DNA from: Actinokineospora diospyrosa
GTDB lineage: Bacteria > Actinomycetota > Actinomycetes > Mycobacteriales > Pseudonocardiaceae
Direction of reading: 5' to 3'
NCBI RefSeq assembly: GCF_024171925.1
Contig: NZ_JAMTCO010000013.1
Location: forward strand, 62,001 to 126,000
DNA: 64,000 nt
The translations under genes were made by a program, and so were the position numbers. Shown here in pieces: positions 1 to 9,051 of the stretch; position 1 is the first letter of the stretch, and each line of letters opens with the position of its first letter. The notes under the pieces were generated by a model that did no database searches, had not been told where the DNA came from, and saw only the letters and a list, made by a program, of their open reading frames with translations.

Positions 1-312
1 GCCCTGCTGCGCACCGGCGTCGAGGACGGCCTGGCCGACGCGGTGGTCGGGCACGTGCACGACAGCACCACCGTGAACCGCGCGTTCTTCGAGGACTACG
101 TGGCGGCCGCGCTCGCCAGCGGGCTCGACTGGATCGAGGTCGCCACCTCCGACCACCTCGACTACGAGATCGCCCCGCCCGCCTACGACGCCGCGCTGAC
201 CCGCCCGGTGGACTTGGCCGCGCTCGCCGCCGAGGTGTCCGCCCGCCGCGGCGCGCCGACCCGGCTCGGCGTCCGCGACGTCCTGATGGTCCTGCGCAAA
301 CCCAACTACTGA
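1..312 (+). CDS. C-terminal fragment of an unrecognised protein (5' end outside window)
   Basis: An open frame enters at base 1 and ends with TGA at 310-312, giving about 103 residues of a C-terminus. No family-defining motif is visible. The last stretch (RLGVRDVLMVLRKP) is the kind of terminal beta strand seen in class I SAM methyltransferases, but this is only a resemblance and no SAM-binding motif lies in the visible part. The next gene begins 9 nt downstream, so the two are probably co-transcribed with the aminotransferase and radical SAM genes. Real coding is supported by strong third-position GC and by the tight spacing. Function is left open. Confidence 0.6.
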   Translation, partial: ALLRTGVEDGLADAVVGHVHDSTTVNRAFFEDYVAAALASGLDWIEVATSDHLDYEIAPPAYDAALTRPVDLAALAAEVSARRGAPTRLGVRDVLMVLRKPNY

Positions 313-321
313 GGGAGAAGC

Positions 322-1596
322 ATGAGCGAACTCGCCCTGCTGGGTGGCACCCCGGTGCGCGCACCGCGGCCGTGGCCGAGTTGGCCGCAGTACGACGGCG
401 CGACCGAGGCGTCGCTGCTGGAAGCGCTGCGGTCCCGCCGGTGGGCGGTCAGCTGGCCCACCGACGGCACCCGGTCCCGGGAGCGGCGCTTCGCCGAGGC
501 GTTCGCCGCCTACAACGGCGTCCCGCACGCGGTCAGCGTCGACCACGGCTCCAGCGCGCTGGTCGTGGCCCTGGAGGCGCTCGACATCGGTCCCGGCGAC
601 GAGGTGATCGTGCCGGTGATGACCTGGGTCGCGCCGGTCGCCGCGGTGCTGCGGGTCGGGGCGCTGCCGGTGGTCGTCGACGTCGACCCGGAGACCGGCT
701 GCGTCACCCCGGAATCCGTGCGCGCCGCGATCTCCCCGCGCACCAAGGCGATGCTGGTGGTGCACCTGGCCGCCACCGTCGCCGACCTGGACGGGTTCGT
801 GGAACTGGCCGACGAGACCGGGGTCGCGCTGGTCGAGGACTGCGCGCAGGCCCACGGGGCGCAGTGGCGCGGCCGCAAAGTCGGCACGATCGGTGTGTTG
901 GGCTGCTTCAGCTTCCAGGTCGGCAAGGTGCTGGCAGGCGGCGAGGGCGGCGCGGTCATCACCTCCGACGACCGGCTGTACCGGCGGATGCAGCAGCTGC
1001 GCGCCGACTCCCGCCGCTACCCCGACGGCGAGCTGGCCGCGGGCGACCTGGAGCTGATCGAGTCCGGCGAGGTCATGGGCGGCAACTACTGCATGTCCGA
1101 GCTGACCGCGGGCGTCCTGCTCGACCAACTGCCCCGCCTCGACGGCCAGCACCGGCACCGCGACCGGATGGCGCTCGAGCTGGAGCGCGGGTTGGCGGCG
1201 CTGGGTGACTTCTCGGCGATCCCGGTGCCGGAGCAGGCGGACCAGCGGTCGGTGTACGAGTACGGGATCCGGTTCCGGCCAGGCACGTTCGGTGAGGTCC
1301 CGGTGGACCGGGTCACCGAAGCGGTCTCGGCTGAGCTCGGGATGGCGCTGTGGCCGCCAGACCTGCCGTTGCACCGCAGCGTGATGCTGCACCCGCACAC
1401 CAAGAAGCGCTTCAGTCGCGTGTGGACAGAAGAGGGCCGCAAGCGCGCGCTCGGCCGGACCTACCCCGGTGCCGAGGCATACCGCGACAGCACGCTGATC
1501 TTCCACCACCAGGCCCTGCTCGGTGACAGCACCGACATGGCCGACCTGGTCAACGCCGTCGCCAAGGTCCGCGACGCGCACAAGGAACTCATCTAG
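322..1596 (+). CDS. DegT/DnrJ/EryC1/StrS-family PLP aminotransferase
   Basis: A 424-residue PLP enzyme of the sugar or cyclitol aminotransferase family. These enzymes transfer an amino group, usually from Glu or Gln, to a keto-sugar, an inosose or a related ketone. Visible features are a substrate-side segment GSSALVVALEALDIGPGDEV (about 76-95), EDCAQAHGAQWRGRKVGT (about 172-189), and the PLP-lysine block SFQVGKVLAGGEGGA with the predicted Schiff-base Lys at about residue 202. That block resembles scyllo-inosose aminotransferases and AHBA synthases more than nucleotide-sugar enzymes. The usual VHLYG motif reads VHLAATVADLD. The start ATG follows GGGAGAAGC. It lies 12 nt before the radical SAM gene, so both probably belong to one secondary-metabolite operon extending left of the window. 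The exact substrate cannot be read from sequence. Confidence 0.9.
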   Translation: MSELALLGGTPVRAPRPWPSWPQYDGATEASLLEALRSRRWAVSWPTDGTRSRERRFAEAFAAYNGVPHAVSVDHGSSALVVALEALDIGPGDEVIVPVMTWVAPVAAVLRVGALPVVVDVDPETGCVTPESVRAAISPRTKAMLVVHLAATVADLDGFVELADETGVALVEDCAQAHGAQWRGRKVGTIGVLGCFSFQVGKVLAGGEGGAVITSDDRLYRRMQQLRADSRRYPDGELAAGDLELIESGEVMGGNYCMSELTAGVLLDQLPRLDGQHRHRDRMALELERGLAALGDFSAIPVPEQADQRSVYEYGIRFRPGTFGEVPVDRVTEAVSAELGMALWPPDLPLHRSVMLHPHTKKRFSRVWTEEGRKRALGRTYPGAEAYRDSTLIFHHQALLGDSTDMADLVNAVAKVRDAHKELI

Positions 1597-1608
1597 GAGG
1601 AGGCCGGG

Positions 1609-2562
1609 ATGGCCGAGGCGATCTGGGACCGCTTCGACGCGCGCGACCGCGTGGCGATCAACTTCACCCTCACCTGCAACCTGGCCTGCGCGCACTGCAT
1701 CGTCGAGTCCAGCCCGCAGCGCACCGAACGGCTCACCATCGACGAGGTCCGCGCGGCCCTGGACGCCGCGGTCCGCAACGGCAAGAAGCACATCACGTTC
1801 AGCGGGGGAGAGGTGTTCCTCTACCCCAAGCAGATGTGCGAGGTCATCGCCTACGGCCGCTCCCTGGGCCTGGTGGTCGACGTGGAGTCCAATGCCTTCT
1901 GGGCTCGCGACGAACGCACCGCCAAGCTCAAACTGGAACCCTTCATCGAAGCGGGCATCGCAGGCTTGTCTTTAAGCGCCGACGCCTACCACGTCGCCTA
2001 CTTCCCGGTCGACCGCACGATCCTGGCCGCTCAAGCAGGCCGCGCGGCAGGTCTCTTGACCGAAATCAACTTCTGTCCCTCCGACCAACACGACGTCGAC
2101 ACCGCCATCAAGGCCGCCCTCGACGCCGCCGGTGAGCCCTACATCGAGAACGAACTCCTCGACCGAGGCCGCGGCAAAGACCTCTTCAACATCGTCGTCA
2201 GCCGCCGCATCGACGAACTCCCCGAATGCACCAGCCTCACCACCACCGTCCACGCCACAGGAGACGTCTACGCCTGCTGCGAACTAGACATCTCCACCGA
2301 CGCCATGAAGCGCACCCCGGTGTTCCTGGGCTCCATCCGCACCCCCAACCCCACCGAACAAGACGAACGCGAACAACTCGTCACCGCGTTCTACGACCCG
2401 TCTTCCCCCATCTACTTCCGCCACCTGGTCGCCACCCACCCCCTGTTCCAAGACCTCGCCACCAACCGCTACCAAAACATCTGCGACTTCTGCATGAAGA
2501 CCCTTCGCGACCCAGCCCGCATCGCCGCCCTCCGCGAAATCCTCAACGCCGTCCCCGCCTAG
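1609..2562 (+). CDS. Radical SAM protein with SPASM-like C-terminal cysteines
   Basis: A 317-residue radical SAM enzyme. The 4Fe-4S/SAM motif is CNLACAHC, with cysteines at residues 23, 27 and 30 (CX3CX2C), followed by the usual GGE segment (TFSGGEVFLYP). The C-terminal part has further cysteines (the CC pair in VYACCELD and CDFCMKTL near the end) that could hold an auxiliary cluster, as in SPASM or twitch proteins. The start is preceded by AGGAGGAGGCCGGG. Located directly behind the DegT aminotransferase, it may carry out a radical modification, epimerisation or dehydration in the same pathway; that is inference. The gene ends at TAG 2560-2562, which shares the palindrome CTAG with the TAG stop of the converging NB-ARC gene. 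Confidence 0.85.
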   Translation: MAEAIWDRFDARDRVAINFTLTCNLACAHCIVESSPQRTERLTIDEVRAALDAAVRNGKKHITFSGGEVFLYPKQMCEVIAYGRSLGLVVDVESNAFWARDERTAKLKLEPFIEAGIAGLSLSADAYHVAYFPVDRTILAAQAGRAAGLLTEINFCPSDQHDVDTAIKAALDAAGEPYIENELLDRGRGKDLFNIVVSRRIDELPECTSLTTTVHATGDVYACCELDISTDAMKRTPVFLGSIRTPNPTEQDEREQLVTAFYDPSSPIYFRHLVATHPLFQDLATNRYQNICDFCMKTLRDPARIAALREILNAVPA

Positions 2563-4613
2563 CTGTCACCGGGTTCGTTGTGCTCGCGCCAAGTCTCGAG
2601 GACGCGGCGGTTCATGACGGTGTTCGGGTGGTCGGGCCCTAGGACGCGGTCCAAGTCGGCGACCAGGTCCGGTAGATCCTGAATGGCGTTCGCTCCGTCT
2701 CCGGTGGCTGCCCGCCAGGCGAGGAGGGTGGCGCGGGCCTCGAGTGTCTGGGGGTGATCAGGTCCTAGGACCCGGGTGCGATCGTCGTTCAGGTCGGCGT
2801 ACATCGCCAGCGCCTCCGCGCTGTGCCCGGTTTTGCCGAGCCAGTAAGCCAAGACGTACCGGGTGGACAGAGTCTCGTGGTGGTCGGGTCCCAGGACTCG
2901 CTGGGCGTCGGCCAGCAGCTCACGCGCGGCGGTGACGGCTCCGCTCGGATCTCCGGCCGCGCCGCGCCACCGGGCGAGGTGGCCGCGCGTGGTCAACGTG
3001 TCCGGGTGGTCGGGACCGAGAACCCGGATCGACTCGGCCGCCAGGTCGGCGAACGCGGCCGCCGCCAGGTCAGCGCGACCCGCTCGCCCGTGGCAGTTGG
3101 CGAGGTTGCCGCGCGCGGCGAAGGTCTCGCGGTGGTCGGGCCCCAGGGTGCGAAGTGACGCGGTGACCACGGTGGTGTACGCCTCGATCGCCTGGTCGAA
3201 GTCCTCGATGTGGGTGTGCCAGAAGCCGAGGTTCGCCAGGCAGACCAGCGTGTGGTGGTGGTCGGGTCCCAGCAGGCGCAGAGCTTTGGCGTGCAGGTCC
3301 CGGTACCGGACCGCGGCCGCGTGCGCTTGCCCGGCGTCGCCGAGGCTGGTGGCCGCCCGGAACAGGACCTGACGGCTCGGGAACGGCCACAGGTGGTCCT
3401 CGCAGTTCGCGGCCAAGGCCGCGGTGTTCGCGCGCAACAGCGCGCAGTACTCGGTGTTCCGCTCGATCGCGGGCCAACTGGCCAGCAGTGCACTGGCCAC
3501 CACCTGGGCCGTCGCGATCACCAGTTTCCGGCCGAGTTGGTCGCGGGTGGCGTGCTGGACCAGGGCGTGCACGCGGGCGATCGAGGCGGAGTCCACCGAG
3601 ATCAGGTTCACCCGCCGCAGGCACCCCAACGCCCTCGCCGCGCTGTCCGCGTCGGTGGACAGCATGGTCAACACCGGTGCGGCGGTCAGCACCGCCAGCG
3701 GGATCCCGGTCGGGGCCAGCACTGACATGATCCCCAGCATCGACCCGGCCAGGTCCGTGGGCGGGAGGCGGTTCGCCGCTTCGATCGAGATGGTCCAGGT
3801 GGTGGCGATCCGCGCCCCGGGCCCCGACCAGTCCTCCGGGAACATCTCCGACAGCGCCGCCCGCTTGGTGCGCCACTTGTCGACGTAGCCCAAGCACGTC
3901 ATCCCCGGTGTCATCGCCAAGTACGCTGCGGCCTGGCTCAGCGCCAGCGGCAGGTGCCCGAGCAGCTCCGCCAGTTCCTCCACCCCGGGCACATCCCCGA
4001 GCACACCCCGCAGGTACTCCGCCGACTCCGCCTCGGTGAACACGTCCAACGGCACCAACCGCTGCGTAGCCGTCTGCAGCGCCCACCGCTCATTGCGCCG
4101 GGTGGTCACCACCAGCCGCCCATGAGCCCCCGTGTTCGGCCACAGCCCCTTCACGTCCGCCGGGTCCGACACGTCGTCGAACACCAGTAGCCACGTGCGG
4201 GTCGTGCTCGCGCACCAGTCCAGGAACTTCTGCGCGCCCTGCTCCGCGTCCTCGATCACCGACTCCGTGACCACCGCGCCCAACTCCGCCAACCCGCTGA
4301 CCAGGCTCGTCCGCGACGCGGCCGTCACCCATCCCACCAGGTCCACCGACGCCCGGCTCGCGTACTCCGCCGCCGTCTGGGTCTTGCCCACCCCGCCCAT
4401 CCCCGACAGCACCACCCCGCCGGACACGAGCCCCTCCAGCTCCGGCACCGACCGGGGCTGGAACCCGTCCACCACCACCGGCACCTTCCCCGACCGGTAC
4501 GGCAACCCGCCAACCGGCCGCGCGACCCCGCCGATCGTCACCGACCCGTGCACCGTGTGGATCTGCGCCGCGACCCCCGACACATCCACATCCAGGCGGT
4601 TCAGCTCACCCAT
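2559..4613 (-). CDS. NB-ARC ATPase with C-terminal TPR repeats
   Basis: About 684 residues, a STAND-class signalling ATPase. After a short N-terminal region comes the P-loop GMGGVGKT (about 71-78), a Walker B-like LLVFDDV, the sensor-type TTRRNERW and the GLPLA-equivalent LPLALSQAAAYL. The C-terminal third is a run of about 42-residue TPR units each centred on LGPDHxxT. STAND proteins typically oligomerise on ligand binding, but the ligand here is unknown. There is no recognisable effector domain (no kinase, TIR or protease), so it may act as a regulator or scaffold. An in-frame ATG lies 18 nt upstream at 4631; neither start has a convincing ribosome site. A paralogue follows at 5029-6999 and the two share long identical stretches, so they are recent tandem duplicates. 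The stop codon overlaps that of the converging radical SAM gene. Confidence 0.85.
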   Translation of the reverse strand: MGELNRLDVDVSGVAAQIHTVHGSVTIGGVARPVGGLPYRSGKVPVVVDGFQPRSVPELEGLVSGGVVLSGMGGVGKTQTAAEYASRASVDLVGWVTAASRTSLVSGLAELGAVVTESVIEDAEQGAQKFLDWCASTTRTWLLVFDDVSDPADVKGLWPNTGAHGRLVVTTRRNERWALQTATQRLVPLDVFTEAESAEYLRGVLGDVPGVEELAELLGHLPLALSQAAAYLAMTPGMTCLGYVDKWRTKRAALSEMFPEDWSGPGARIATTWTISIEAANRLPPTDLAGSMLGIMSVLAPTGIPLAVLTAAPVLTMLSTDADSAARALGCLRRVNLISVDSASIARVHALVQHATRDQLGRKLVIATAQVVASALLASWPAIERNTEYCALLRANTAALAANCEDHLWPFPSRQVLFRAATSLGDAGQAHAAAVRYRDLHAKALRLLGPDHHHTLVCLANLGFWHTHIEDFDQAIEAYTTVVTASLRTLGPDHRETFAARGNLANCHGRAGRADLAAAAFADLAAESIRVLGPDHPDTLTTRGHLARWRGAAGDPSGAVTAARELLADAQRVLGPDHHETLSTRYVLAYWLGKTGHSAEALAMYADLNDDRTRVLGPDHPQTLEARATLLAWRAATGDGANAIQDLPDLVADLDRVLGPDHPNTVMNRRVLETWREHNEPGDS

Positions 4614-4689
4614 GCCCCCATCATCGACCATCCGCCCGTACGCGATACCAGACAGGACGGCCCCAGTCGTCCGCCAGCCTGGCTCGCCC

Positions 4690-5028
4690 GCCCCACAGGA
4701 CCAGGTTGCATCGGATGGCTAGGGGCCAGGACCCGGAGCCAGTCGGCCTGCGCTGCCTCGACGGTCTAGTCAGGCTTGAGCCGGATTGCTACGCGTGGCC
4801 TGAGGGGTGACAAGCAACTCGCGTTGGCGGGGCCTCACTCGTCGACCAATCCGACCCTTCTGCGCCACAGGGCCAGGCTGCGCCGTGCGGCCAGGATCGC
4901 GGGATGTCAGGTCCTAGTACTCGGATCCGGTCGGTGGGTAGTTCGGCTAGGACATGTGCTGCCCCCATGGCTCCGCCAGGCTGTTGCACGTGGCCTTGGG
5001 GGTGATGACCAACTCGCGTCGGTGGGCC
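4690..5028 (-). repeat. Decayed tandem copies of the NB-ARC gene 3' end
   Basis: The gap between the two NB-ARC genes is not empty. Bases 4798-4990 are an imperfect copy of 4991 to about 5175, the last TPR unit, stop codon and 3' flank of the downstream paralogue, with a period of about 193 bp. On the minus strand the copy can still be read as a TPR end (AELPTDRIRVLGPD), and in another frame as VGLVDE followed by stop, matching GLIDE-stop of the intact gene. It therefore carries at least one frameshift. A third, more eroded copy begins near 4690 (accaggttgc, then ggacccggagccagtcgg, then cgtggcctgagggg). The ladder of increasing decay suggests successive 3' end duplications. Confidence 0.7.
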
Positions 5029-6999
5029 TCACTCGTCGATCAGCCCGGCCCGTCTGCGCCACAGGGCCAGTTTCTGCCGTGTCGCCAGGGTCGCGGGGTG
5101 ATCCGGTCCCAGAACTCGGAGCCGGTCAGCGAGTAGTTCGGCCAAGGCATGGGCTGCCCCGGCAGCATCGCCCGATTTCCCCTGATAGATCGCGAGGTTG
5201 CTCCGAGTTGCCAGGGTGTGGGGGTGATCCGGCCCCAGCACCCGGAGCCGATCGACGAGCAACTCGGCGAAGGCTTCCGCGACTCCGCTGTGCCCGGCCA
5301 CACCGCGCCAATAGGCGAGGTTGTTGCGGGTGGTGAGAGTGTCCGGGTGGTCCGGGCCCAGGACCCGAGTTCGATCGTCGAGCAGGCTGGCCAGAGCGTG
5401 TACGGCGCCCGCCGCGTCGCCGGTGCGGCCCAGTTGCCTGGCCAGGTTGCTGCGGCTGGTGAAGGTGTCGGGGTGGTCCGGTCCCAGGATGCGAATCCGG
5501 TCGGCCAGCAGGTCGGTGAAGGCCTCGGCCGCCTCGGCCAGCTTGCCCGCCTTGTCCAGTTGCCTGGCGAGGTTGCTGCGGCTGGTGAGGGTGTCGGGGT
5601 GGTCAGGACCCAGGACCCGCAACCGGTCGGCGTACAGCCGCACGACGGTGTCGTAGGAGCCCGCGAGATCGCCGGCTTGTCGTTGCCAGTAGCCGGTGCT
5701 GTTGCGGGTTCTGAAGGTGTCGGGGTGATCAGGCCCGAGGTGCTGTTCGGCAGCCGCGCGTAAGGACTGGAAGTAGGACACTCCCGCCCGCACCTGCCCG
5801 GCTTCACCAAGACTGCGGCCCGCGCGCAACAGCAGTTCGTGGCAGCCGGACTGCCACAGGTGGCCGCCGCCGAACTCGGCGAGCACCACTGTGTTCGCCC
5901 GCAGCATCGCCGCGTGTTCGGTGTCGCGTTCGACATCCGGCCAGCTCGCGAGTACCGCGTCGGCGACCAGCCGGGTGAGCAGCGCCCACCGCTCGGCAGG
6001 CAGCCGCTCTCGGCTGACCTGTTGCACCAGTGCGTGCACCCGCGCGATGGGTCCGCTCGGTTCGGTGTCGACGGTGATCAGGTTGAGTCGGCGGAGGGCG
6101 CCGAGGGCACGGGCCGCCTCGTCCACCCCGACCGTCTCGCCGCTGCCGGTCGACAGGTAGGTCAAGATCGGCTCGGCTGTCAGCACGGGTAGCGGGATGC
6201 CGTTGGGGTCCAGCATCGACATCACCGACAGCATCGGGCGGGCCAAGCCCGCAGGGGCCAGGTTGTCCGCGGCGTCGATCGAGATCGCCCAGGTCTTGGC
6301 GACCGTCTCGGAGCCACCGTCCTCGTCCGGGAACATCTCGCGCAGCGGCGTTCCTCGCCATTTCGCGATGTAGGTCCCGCAGGTCGTGCCCGGGGTCATC
6401 TCCAAGTACGCCGCCGCCTGGCTGAGGGCGAGCGGTAGCTGCCCCAGGAGCACGGCCAGGTCATCCGCTCCTGGGGCGTCACCGAGCACGCCACGCAGGT
6501 ACGCGGCCGATTGGGCCTCGGTGAACACGTCCAGCGACACCAGCCGCCGCGTGGCCGTCTGCAGTGCCCACCGCTCGTTGCGCCGGGTCGTCACCACCAG
6601 CCGCCCGGTGCTGCCGGTGGTCGGCCAGAGGTCTTTGACGTCCGCCGGGTCGGCGAGGTCGTCGAACACCACCAGCCACGGGCGGTCGGTGCTCGCGCAC
6701 CAGTCCAGGAACCGCCGCGCGCCCCGTTCGGCGTCCTCCACCACCGACCCGGTGACCACCGCCCCCAGCTCCGCCAACCCGCTGACCAGGCTCGACCGCG
6801 AGGCGGCGGTCACCCACCCGAGCAGGTCCACCGACGCCCGGCCCGCGTATTCCGCCGCCGTCTGGGTCTTGCCGACGCCGCCGAGGCCGGACAGCACCAC
6901 CCCGCCGCTGACGAGCGACTCCAGTTCCGGCACCAGCCGTGGTTGGAACCCGTCCACCACGGCGGGCACCGCTCCCGACCGGAACGGCAGCCCACTCAC
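5029..6999 (-). CDS. NB-ARC ATPase with C-terminal TPR repeats (paralogue, short N-terminus)
   Basis: About 656 residues if it starts at GTG 6999, whose last bases form the TGA stop of the upstream methyltransferase (GTGA overlap). P-loop GLGGVGKT is at about 38-45, followed by VVFDDLADP, TTRRNERW and LPLALSQAAAYLEM. The C-terminus has at least six TPR units of 42 residues with LGPDHPDTLTxRxNLA cores, more regular than in the neighbour. Compared with the paralogue it lacks about 35 N-terminal residues, as if a duplication joined the truncated gene to the end of the methyltransferase gene. The frame stays open upstream inside the methyltransferase gene, but that stretch is low-complexity shadow sequence. 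It is expected to be cytoplasmic and expressed by translational coupling. Confidence 0.85.
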   Translation of the reverse strand: MSGLPFRSGAVPAVVDGFQPRLVPELESLVSGGVVLSGLGGVGKTQTAAEYAGRASVDLLGWVTAASRSSLVSGLAELGAVVTGSVVEDAERGARRFLDWCASTDRPWLVVFDDLADPADVKDLWPTTGSTGRLVVTTRRNERWALQTATRRLVSLDVFTEAQSAAYLRGVLGDAPGADDLAVLLGQLPLALSQAAAYLEMTPGTTCGTYIAKWRGTPLREMFPDEDGGSETVAKTWAISIDAADNLAPAGLARPMLSVMSMLDPNGIPLPVLTAEPILTYLSTGSGETVGVDEAARALGALRRLNLITVDTEPSGPIARVHALVQQVSRERLPAERWALLTRLVADAVLASWPDVERDTEHAAMLRANTVVLAEFGGGHLWQSGCHELLLRAGRSLGEAGQVRAGVSYFQSLRAAAEQHLGPDHPDTFRTRNSTGYWQRQAGDLAGSYDTVVRLYADRLRVLGPDHPDTLTSRSNLARQLDKAGKLAEAAEAFTDLLADRIRILGPDHPDTFTSRSNLARQLGRTGDAAGAVHALASLLDDRTRVLGPDHPDTLTTRNNLAYWRGVAGHSGVAEAFAELLVDRLRVLGPDHPHTLATRSNLAIYQGKSGDAAGAAHALAELLADRLRVLGPDHPATLATRQKLALWRRRAGLIDE

Positions 7000-7877
7000 G
7001 CCCCCACCACCCGCGCCAGGTCGGCGATGTCCGAGCGGGTCACGCGGCAGCAGCCGCCGACGGCCCAGGCGCCTTCTGTTACCCACTCCGCCGCCAGTTC
7101 CACCGAGAACCGGGACGGGCCGCTCCAGTCGCCCGTCCAGGATTCGCCGCTGTTGGGGTAGACGACGATTGGTTTGTTGGTGACGGCTCGCGCGACTGCG
7201 ATGGCAGGCCCCACGTCCGCCGGGGCGCTGCAGTTCACGCCCACCGCCACCACCGACGGGCATTCGGCCGCCACCGCGAACGCCTCGTCCAGCGGCTCGC
7301 CCCCGCGCGTGCGCGCCCCCTCGATCGAGTACGTGATCCACGCGGGCACATCGACATCCGCCAATGCCACCGTCAGCGCCGCGGCCTCCACCGCGTCCGG
7401 CACCGTCTCGCACGCCAGCAGGTCCGCCCCCGACCCCGCCAGTACCTCCAACCGGGGCCGATGCCAATCCGCCAACTCGGACACCGACAACCCATACCGC
7501 CCGCGATACTCGGACCCGTCGGCCAACAGCGCCCCATACGGCCCCACCGACGCCGCCACCCACCGTTGGCGGCCGTCCGCCGCCAACTCCGCGCGGGCAG
7601 CCGCGGCCACCTCAACCCCGAGCCGCAACAGGCGTTCAGTGGTTGAGTGGTCGATCCCGTGAGCCGCGAATCCCTCGAACGACGCCTGGTAAGTCGCCGT
7701 TGTCACCACGGACGCGCCCGCCTCGTAGAAGGCCCGGTGCGCCGCGACGAGTGCGGCCGGTTCGTCAATGAGCAGGCGGGCGGACCAGAGGGAGTCCGAC
7801 AGGTCGTGGCCCCAAGAGCGCAATTCCGTGGCCAGGCCACCGTCGAGCACGAGGGGCGATTCGGTCAGGAAGTCCAC
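6996..7877 (-). CDS. mmuM: Homocysteine S-methyltransferase
   Basis: 293 residues, the usual length for the MmuM/YagD type that methylates homocysteine from S-methylmethionine or SAM to give methionine. It opens with LVLDGGLATELRSWG, the family start, and has the three zinc-ligand cysteines in GVNCSAP (about residue 218) and GGCCRVT (about 278). Its stop overlaps the GTG start of the NB-ARC gene downstream. The decarboxylase gene upstream on the same strand ends 10 bp before this gene begins, so the amino-acid enzymes and the NB-ARC gene may form one transcript. Assignment is strong; the physiological methyl donor is not determined by sequence. Confidence 0.9.
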   Translation of the reverse strand: MDFLTESPLVLDGGLATELRSWGHDLSDSLWSARLLIDEPAALVAAHRAFYEAGASVVTTATYQASFEGFAAHGIDHSTTERLLRLGVEVAAAARAELAADGRQRWVAASVGPYGALLADGSEYRGRYGLSVSELADWHRPRLEVLAGSGADLLACETVPDAVEAAALTVALADVDVPAWITYSIEGARTRGGEPLDEAFAVAAECPSVVAVGVNCSAPADVGPAIAVARAVTNKPIVVYPNSGESWTGDWSGPSRFSVELAAEWVTEGAWAVGGCCRVTRSDIADLARVVGA

Positions 7878-7887
7878 CCGATCAAGA

Positions 7888-9051
7888 CTACGTCCGGAGA
7901 AAGTACGCGTCGGGTCGGTGCACGCCGTTGAAGTCGCAGGCGAGTTCGATGGCGTAGCCGGTGATGTTGCCCAGGACGAACGCGTCGCCCGCGCGCGGGA
8001 TCGGGGCGCCCTCGCGGACCGGTACCGGTTCCCACTCGTCGAGCCAGTCCTCCTCGAAGCAGCTGCGGCCGCAGATCCGCCACGGCCGGGTGTCGCCGGG
8101 GATCAGCGTCCCGAGCACCGGGATCCGGATGTGGTCGGCCCACTGCAGGTGGCTCATCAGGCCGAAGTCCAGCAGCAGCACCACCTGCGTCGGCGTCTCC
8201 TTCACGTCCAGCACCTGCGTCACCAGGGCCATGCAGTCGGTCATCCAGAACCGCCCCGGCTCCAGCACGACCTCCACCCCGGCGGGCACCGCGGCCCGCA
8301 CGGCGGCGAGGAACGGGTCGAGGTCCGCAACCTCCGACAACAGCCCGCCACCCAGGTCGACCGACTCCAGCGACAGCCCGCACGAAGCGGCGGCGTCCGC
8401 GATCGCCGACGCCGTGAACACATAGCTCGCGAGGTCGTTCTCCTCGGACCCGTTGTGCGCGTGGATCCACCGCAGCGAGCACGAGTACCGCGCCGCGATG
8501 TCACGCGCCAGCGCCAACTGGTCCAACCGGATCCCGAACCGGCTGGGGCGCCACAGCGGCATCCCCTCCGGGATCTCCAGCCCGTCCAGGTTCACCCGCA
8601 CACCCACCGTCGACCCTGGGCATTCCCGCGCCAGCTCCTCCAACTGCGCCAACGAGTCGCAGTGCCACCGGTCGATCTCCCCGCGCCGGAACGCCTCGAA
8701 CAGCTCCGCCCGTTCCGCGAACGGCAGTCCTGGCGAGGTGAGGCTGGTGAACGCGCTGGGTGAGGCCTTCCGCGCCGCGGTCACCTCGAACGCGTTGGCG
8801 ACGTCGAACCCCAGTCCGGCACGGGCCGCGCCCGCCAGGACCTCCGGGTGCGTCGAGGCCTTCACCGCGCACAGCAGGCGGATCTCGTTGCGCTGGGCCG
8901 CCGCCGCGCCCGCCGCGTACCGGCGGTCGATCTCGGTCAGGTCCGCCACCAGGCCGAACTCGCCCTCGGCGCACCGGCTCAGCAGCACATCGCGGAAAGC
9001 GGGGGAGATCCGCTCATCCGGTACCAGGCCTGCGGTGATCACGTCGGTCAT
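7888..9051 (-). CDS. PLP-dependent decarboxylase, ODC/DAPDC/arginine decarboxylase fold type III
   Basis: 387 residues from ATG 9051. This is an alanine-racemase-type barrel with the PLP lysine in CAVKAST (about residue 64), the barrel motif HAHNGSEEN, the phosphate-binding glycines VDLGGGL, EPGRFWM, and the C-terminal half-site motif CGRSCFEEDWLDE containing the conserved Cys-x-x-x-D-like segment of this family. The open frame continues upstream but only as shadow of the neighbour. ATG overlaps the upstream TGA (ATGA), so it is translationally coupled to the fold-type I PLP enzyme. It probably decarboxylates an amino acid made or modified by its neighbour. Substrate specificity (ornithine, lysine, diaminopimelate, or a non-standard acid) cannot be assigned. 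Confidence 0.85.
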   Translation of the reverse strand: MTDVITAGLVPDERISPAFRDVLLSRCAEGEFGLVADLTEIDRRYAAGAAAAQRNEIRLLCAVKASTHPEVLAGAARAGLGFDVANAFEVTAARKASPSAFTSLTSPGLPFAERAELFEAFRRGEIDRWHCDSLAQLEELARECPGSTVGVRVNLDGLEIPEGMPLWRPSRFGIRLDQLALARDIAARYSCSLRWIHAHNGSEENDLASYVFTASAIADAAASCGLSLESVDLGGGLLSEVADLDPFLAAVRAAVPAGVEVVLEPGRFWMTDCMALVTQVLDVKETPTQVVLLLDFGLMSHLQWADHIRIPVLGTLIPGDTRPWRICGRSCFEEDWLDEWEPVPVREGAPIPRAGDAFVLGNITGYAIELACDFNGVHRPDAYFLRT

